Shown here: positions 60,701 through 64,000 of the stretch, one piece after another | How positions within the stretch are numbered: position 1 is the stretch's first letter | Layout of the letters: each line of letters starts with the position of its first letter | From: Ruminococcus flavefaciens | GTDB taxonomy: Bacteria > Bacillota > Clostridia > Oscillospirales > Ruminococcaceae | Length of the DNA stretch: 64,000 nt | Assembly: GCA_023667045.1 (NCBI GenBank) | Contig: JAMPAU010000007.1 | Span: forward strand, 1-64,000 | Direction: 5' to 3' | Translations under genes and position numbers: made by a program | The notes under the pieces: generated by a model | Told to the model about the DNA's origin: nothing | Databases searched by the model: none | The model's input: the letters and a program-made list of their open reading frames with translations, nothing else

Positions 60701-62591
60701 TGTCTTTGTCCTTTGCTGCAACGCCTGAGCCAATGCCCTGAGCGAAAGCAAATTCATTAGTCTTAGCGTTTTCAACTACTGTTGCGTCGTAAGCTTCAGA
60801 ACCTGTTGACTTTTCATATACGATAGGTGAATCAGCCTTAATAACAAACTGAGCGCCAGCTACAGCAAGAGCAGGGTCTGAACTTCCGTCAACGTAAACT
60901 TCCATAGTAACTGTGTCACCGGGTTCAGCGTCAACTTCTGGAATTACCCATGAAACTTCACCTTCAGCAGCTTCAACATCTTCAACGGTAATTGAACCGT
61001 CAAGAAGTTTAATGTTATCTGTGATTTCATTACCGTTTGTATCAGAGATAAATGCCTCAGACCATGTTACAGGATATGTGCCGGGAGCTGTAGGAGCTGT
61101 ATAAGTAAGTGTAAGAACCTTAGCACCGTTATCAGCAGCAATTCCCTTGCCTATGCCCTGTCCGAATGCAAATTCATCTGTTTCCTTGTTGTTTACAACT
61201 GTAGAATCGTAAGCAGATGAGCCGTCAACTGAAACAAATTCAGCTGTATCAGCAGTAATCTTGAACTGCGCACCAGCTACAGGAACAGCAGCGTTTGCAG
61301 TATCATTTACTATTACGTCCATAGTAACAGTTTCGCCGGGCTTAGCTGTTACTTCGGGAATATCCCATTCAATTACGCCTTCAACTGATTCATCAATGAT
61401 GATAGCACCGTCAAGCTTTTCAATCTTGTCAGTAATGTCGAGACCATTTGTATCACTTACAAAGAGGTCGCTCCATGTAACAGGATATGTACCTGCCTTA
61501 GCGTCAGCCGGAACAGCGTACTCAACTGTGAGAATAACCGCACCGTCCTTAGCAACAGTACCCTTGCCTATGCTCTGTCCGAATGCATATTCATTTCTAT
61601 CAGCATTGTAAACAAGTGAAGAATCATAAGCATTTGAACCGCTTGCAGTAGGCTTGCCGAACATACCGTCAGCAATTACCTTAAACTCTGCACCTGCTAC
61701 TGCAAGGTCAGAATCACCGCTTACAACTACATCGAGAGTAGCCTTTCCGCCCTTCTGAGCGTGAACTGTCGGGATAACCCATGCAGCATTTCCGTCAGCC
61801 GGCTTGTAGGTAGTAGTTGTAGTTGTTGTTGCTGAACTTGAAGAAGCGGTTGTCTGAGAGGCAGTTGTAGTAGCCTTAGTTGTGCCGTCCTTAGTAGTTG
61901 CAGTGGTAGTAGTTGTTGTTGTAGCCTTGGTAGTAGTAGCAGAAGAAGCAGTTGTTGTGCTTGATGTGCTACCAATATCACCAATAGCAATGTAGCCGTC
62001 AATTACGTCAGAAGTGTAGAATGTTTCAGGCGATGATGTCTTCATAAATGCTGCTTTGCTTGCAGAAATTTTATAAAGACCGTCTGGTGTACCGTCTGGA
62101 ACTGTGAAAGTAAGGTACGCAAGGATATTATTACTATTATCAACAGGAATACCCTCACCCTTTACCTGTGTGATAGAAGAGAAGTTAGGAAGTTTTTTAT
62201 TGGCGGTTATGCCGGCATTAGCAAATGCTGGTGAAACAGTGTCAACTTCAAAACCAAAATCACCTTCGTAGTCAATTACCATTGAGAATGATATAGGAAG
62301 TATTGTATCATTCTTTGAAGTAACGTGAGCATCAACATAAACTACGCCGTTGTCCTCTGGGTCTACTCTCCAGTAACCGTCATCTGAATTAGGATTTGTG
62401 AAGTCAACAACAACGTCTGCATCTGATGCCATTTTATTTGCAGCTATGTCTTTTACTCCACCCATACTAACATTAGGCTGCACGGCAGGAACACTGCCGG
62501 CAGCACTAACTACGATAGATGAGGTAAATGCACTTGACACGAACGTTGCCGCCATGACAAGAGACGTAACTGCGGAAAGCAGTTTCTTCAT
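57792..62591 (-). CDS. scaB: ScaB-like scaffoldin: seven cohesins and C-terminal X-dockerin
   Basis: 1599 aa. Signal peptide, then seven cohesins at about residues 58-205, 268-400, 404-537, 542-680, 716-853, 896-1033 and 1073-1211, separated by Thr tracts, and an X-dockerin at about 1355-1599 (GDINLDNAADAIDGSQ, YDDFAAFLGD, MATDATAIQVF). Cohesin 1 is nearly the same as the ScaA cohesin, while cohesins 2-7 are another type (PVTWSDLFVSDTNG pattern). Cohesins 5 and 7 differ by about one residue. R. flavefaciens ScaB receives ScaA and binds ScaE. Fifty-two bases after scaA, so co-transcribed with it. AAAGGAAAT ribosome site. Confidence 0.95.
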   Translation of the reverse strand: MKKLLSAVTSLVMAATFVSSAFTSSIVVSAAGSVPAVQPNVSMGGVKDIAANKMASDADVVVDFTNPNSDDGYWRVDPEDNGVVYVDAHVTSKNDTILPISFSMVIDYEGDFGFEVDTVSPAFANAGITANKKLPNFSSITQVKGEGIPVDNSNNILAYLTFTVPDGTPDGLYKISASKAAFMKTSSPETFYTSDVIDGYIAIGDIGSTSSTTTASSATTTKATTTTTTTATTKDGTTKATTTASQTTASSSSATTTTTTTYKPADGNAAWVIPTVHAQKGGKATLDVVVSGDSDLAVAGAEFKVIADGMFGKPTASGSNAYDSSLVYNADRNEYAFGQSIGKGTVAKDGAVILTVEYAVPADAKAGTYPVTWSDLFVSDTNGLDITDKIEKLDGAIIIDESVEGVIEWDIPEVTAKPGETVTMDVIVNDTANAAVPVAGAQFKITADTAEFVSVDGSSAYDSTVVNNKETDEFAFGQGIGKGIAADNGAKVLTLTYTAPTAPGTYPVTWSEAFISDTNGNEITDNIKLLDGSITVEDVEAAEGEVSWVIPEVDAEPGDTVTMEVYVDGSSDPALAVAGAQFVIKADSPIVYEKSTGSEAYDATVVENAKTNEFAFAQGIGSGVAAKDKDNVLVLTFTVPDDCADGKYPVKWSDAFISDTNGKDITSKVKLVDGAINIKAKTTTTTSASTTTTTTTTTTTTTTTTTTTTTTVTAASGAIIWQIDTVTAEPGETVTVNMVVKDTNDSKLPVGGAQFVINGTDPIIYDKSAGTPYGNTLVANDKTNEYAFANSKGAGTAAADGDVVITLTYTVPEDCADGTYPVTITDLFASDTNGLDITKNIMTIDGAIIVKAKTTTTTSASTTTTTTTTTTTTTTTTTTTTTPTTTTTTVTAPDGNIMWVVDTVTVNPGDTNVKVNVVVNDQKDAKLPVSGAQFIIDSATGVTYKGVTGSEGYGADVVANEKEVAFAHEIGSSVIAPDKSNVVTLTFDIPDDCEPGRYPVTLTDLFVSDTNGTDITKNILVVDGAIIVEAKSTTTTSAPTTTTTTTTTTTTTTTTTTTTTTTTTVTAASGAIIWQIDTVTAEPGETVTVNMVVKDTNDSKLPVGGAQFVINGTDPIIYDKSAGTPYGNTLVANDKTNEYAFANSKGAGTAAADGDVVITLTYTVPEDCADGTYPVTITDLFASDTNGNDITKNIMTIDGAIIVKAKTTSTTTTSTTTTTTTTTTTTASATTSASTTSSATTSASTSASATTSASTTSSATTSASTTSSATTSASTTESTTTTTETTTTETTTVTTVTTTTTGSIDNTDASNTRTSASTNVSNASQTQSTTQTTTTTTTETTTTTTLTYPHYYADLTTEIGFYFSHDDGTREGGTKEGGFSKDQITIAKMFKVDYEGAEPEEVSFDPANITFNGATPASVYDINNDTFKYEVPVYYNFGTDGEDDIRPLLNPDKEQVVITVYIGVKGDINLDNAADAIDGSQALTYYAEVSTNGTTPNDVKLSDSELVDGPTSVYDDFAAFLGDVDVNEWDPDNWKLKKAGREIMATDATAIQVFYSYASTEVEPLGEMTVQEAWDISSPFRFGDASYVQATLDKYGKQA
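58970..59400 (-). repeat. Cohesin direct repeat, copy 2 (cohesin 7 of scaB)
   Basis: About 430 bp nearly identical to 60030-60463, encoding cohesin 7; only scattered single-base changes are visible. Confidence 0.9.
60030..60463 (-). repeat. Cohesin direct repeat, copy 1 (cohesin 5 of scaB)
   Basis: Partner of 58970-59400. The encoded cohesins differ at about one position (NGLDITK versus NGNDITK). Cohesin 6, lying between, is clearly different. Confidence 0.9.
61968..62400 (-). repeat. ScaA-type cohesin repeat in scaB (cohesin 1)
   Basis: Highly similar over about 430 bp to 63003-63440 in scaA, including the segments for SFSMVIDYEGDFGFEVD and KLPNFSSITQVKGEGIPVD. Confidence 0.88.
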
Positions 62592-62643
62592 CTGTGCATT
62601 TCCTTTCCGGGCAATTGCCCTTTTATATTAATTATAAGAGATA

Positions 62644-64000
62644 TTACTGATTAACAGGAAGTTCTACAAGATGAACAATGCTCTTGATGATAGCATCAGA
62701 GTCTTCAGCTGTAAGTTCCTTGCCATCCTTCGGGTTGTAGCAGTCAGCGTTAATCTTACCCTGGTCAGAGATAGCATATGACTTATTGTCATTGAGGTAC
62801 TTGTTGAGAAGAACAACGTCGTTAATCTTTACAGAACCGTCGCAGTTTGTATCACCGTAAAGCTTTGTGACAGGCTTTCCTGTTGTTGAAGCTGTAGTAG
62901 CAGAAGATGTTGTCTTGTCACCTGTATTAGCTGTAGTAGCTGTTGTAGTTGTTGTTGTTGTTGAACCAGTTGTTGAGCCAGCAGTTGTTGTTGTAGATGT
63001 GCCAGGGTCAACATCACCGATAGCAATATAACCATCAATTACGCCAGAAGTGTAGAATGTTTCAGGTGATGATGTCTTCATAAATGCTGCTTTGCTTGCA
63101 GAAATCTTGTAAAGACCGTCAGGTGTGCCGTCCGGAACTGTGAAAGTAAGGTATGCAAGGATATTATTGTCCTTATCAACAGGAATACCCTCACCCTTTA
63201 CCTGTGTGATAGAAGAGAAGTTAGGAAGCTTCTTATTGGCAGTTATACCGGAATTAGCAAATGCTGGTGAAACAGAGTCAACTTCAAAACCAAAATCACC
63301 TTCATAGTCAATTACCATTGAGAATGATATAGGAAGTATTGTATCGTCCTTTGAAGTAACGTGAGCATCAACATAAACTACGCTGCTATCATCTTCGTCT
63401 ACTCTCCAGTAGCCGTCCTCTGAATTAGGATTTGTGAAGTCAACTATTACGTCGCCGTCAACAGAAGGCTTAGCGCTTGAAGTTGTTGTTGTAGTTGTTG
63501 AGCCTGCACCGCTTGTAGATGCTGTTGTAGCTGTTGTAGCAGTAGATGCTGTTGTGCTTGAGCTGCCAGCATCGCCAACCTTAATAGTAAGTGAATTGAG
63601 GTCGAGGTTCTTGTTTGTGTATGTTTCGTAAGCTTCATTTGTTTCAAGAACGCATGATGCATTACCTGAGAATGTAAGATAGTTACAGAAATCAATTACA
63701 TAATCGCCCTCAGCAATGCCCTTAGGAAGTGTTACATCAAAAACAACACACGGGAAATCACTTGACTTTGCACCGTACCAGCTCTGTAATTTTTCACCAC
63801 CGCTTAACCATACACAACCAACGAAAGCATTGTCTGTGCCAGCATCTGTCTGTGATTCATCACAAGCTACATTGTACATACCGTGTGGCTTATAGCCTGA
63901 CCTCTTATTGTATGAACCAGCAAAAGCAACAACCTTAGTTGTTGTGATTTCACTGCCGTCAGCTATTTTGAAAGAATGTGCTTCAGCGAAGTAATCTTCA
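62644..64000 (-). CDS. scaA: ScaA-like scaffoldin, 5' end beyond the window
   Basis: Open from the right window edge, so the N-terminus is missing; about 451 codons are visible. It starts within a module resembling the end of a cohesin (FDVTLPKGIAEGDYVIDFCN...LTIKVGD), then Thr linker, a full cohesin (about 62990-63470) nearly identical to ScaB cohesin 1, a second Thr linker, and a C-terminal dockerin (DTNCDGSVKINDVV, then a divergent second loop NADCYNPKDGKEL). In R. flavefaciens ScaA carries two or three cohesins that hold enzymes, and its dockerin binds ScaB. An ATG inside (63879) is not the start, as reading frame and homology continue upstream. Confidence 0.9.
   Translation of the reverse strand, partial: EDYFAEAHSFKIADGSEITTTKVVAFAGSYNKRSGYKPHGMYNVACDESQTDAGTDNAFVGCVWLSGGEKLQSWYGAKSSDFPCVVFDVTLPKGIAEGDYVIDFCNYLTFSGNASCVLETNEAYETYTNKNLDLNSLTIKVGDAGSSSTTASTATTATTASTSGAGSTTTTTTSSAKPSVDGDVIVDFTNPNSEDGYWRVDEDDSSVVYVDAHVTSKDDTILPISFSMVIDYEGDFGFEVDSVSPAFANSGITANKKLPNFSSITQVKGEGIPVDKDNNILAYLTFTVPDGTPDGLYKISASKAAFMKTSSPETFYTSGVIDGYIAIGDVDPGTSTTTTAGSTTGSTTTTTTTATTANTGDKTTSSATTASTTGKPVTKLYGDTNCDGSVKINDVVLLNKYLNDNKSYAISDQGKINADCYNPKDGKELTAEDSDAIIKSIVHLVELPVNQ
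63003..63440 (-). repeat. ScaA-type cohesin repeat in scaA
   Basis: Partner of 61968-62400; the two cohesins differ at only a few residues (for example AFANSG versus AFANAG). Confidence 0.88.

Noticed and set aside
58672-60741. Plus-strand reading frames made of long valine runs (poly-V ORFs)
   Set aside because: They are the reverse strand of the Thr-codon linkers of scaB; composition is wholly set by the opposite gene and no ribosome site or promoter is present.

Overview
The window reads as chromosome of a low-GC, Gram-positive, cellulosome-producing Ruminococcus (Oscillospiraceae), most like Ruminococcus flavefaciens or a close relative. The main support is the right end. There, transcribed leftwards, lie a partial scaA-like scaffoldin, a seven-cohesin scaB-like scaffoldin ending in an X-dockerin, a cttA-like adhesin ending in an X-dockerin, and a sortase-anchored single-cohesin scaE-like protein. 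That is the order of the R. flavefaciens sca cluster (scaC-scaA-scaB-cttA-scaE). Dockerins of three sequence types also occur on secreted proteins elsewhere in the window. Threonine-rich linkers, lipoboxes, strong GGAGG ribosome sites and TTGACA-17-TATAAT promoters fit the same assignment.

Layout. 1-1.3 kb: tRNA-Gln and a lipid kinase. 1.3-10.4 kb: a co-directional run of envelope genes: cell-wall-binding repeat/transglutaminase-like protein, lipoprotein, MBOAT O-acyltransferase with its DHHW partner, dockerin/SH3 protein and a lipoprotein penicillin-binding protein. 10.4-12.6 kb: a cellulosomal CBM35-GH26-dockerin mannanase with its own consensus promoter. 12.6-20.8 kb, minus strand: rodA-like, comM/yifB, an LRR-dockerin protein, a lipoprotein, nnrDE and three small genes. 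21-24.5 kb, plus strand: a small membrane protein, a SmtB/CzrA-like ArsR regulator, a frameshifted amidohydrolase, a CPBP-like membrane protein, tadA and tRNA-Leu. 24.6-27.3 kb: a CAP-domain dockerin protein and a second LRR-dockerin paralogue. 27.4-34.5 kb: metG, an LRR lipoprotein, htpG under a perfect CIRCE operator, and rny with a long leader. 34.5-38.7 kb: an M6-like metalloprotease with an N-terminal dockerin, a Wzy/O-antigen-ligase-like protein, a 2x4Fe-4S ferredoxin and a DUF4352-like lipoprotein. 38.7-44.8 kb: spoVB-like flippase, aminotransferase, trpS, mazG, hup and rqcP. 44.8-53.6 kb: small membrane/secreted proteins, an epimerase, a sugar-type binding protein downstream of metF and a MetH-activation protein, ung, galE and a TtcA-like PP-loop protein. 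53.7-64.0 kb: the sca cluster.

How it fits together (inference). Enzymes and surface proteins carry dockerins that would dock on ScaA/ScaB cohesins. ScaB and CttA would dock by their X-dockerins on ScaE, which sortase would fix to the wall. Two non-enzymatic proteins (CAP-domain and SH3-domain) carry dockerins resembling the ScaB/CttA dockerin more than the mannanase dockerin, so they may bind ScaE directly. No CRISPR array, prophage, insertion sequence or integrase was seen. The best candidates for new biology are the mixed-specificity ScaB, the DAVDAS-dockerin surface proteins, the A16 tracts upstream of the paired LRR-dockerin genes, and the frameshifted metal-dependent hydrolase beside a zinc-type ArsR regulator.
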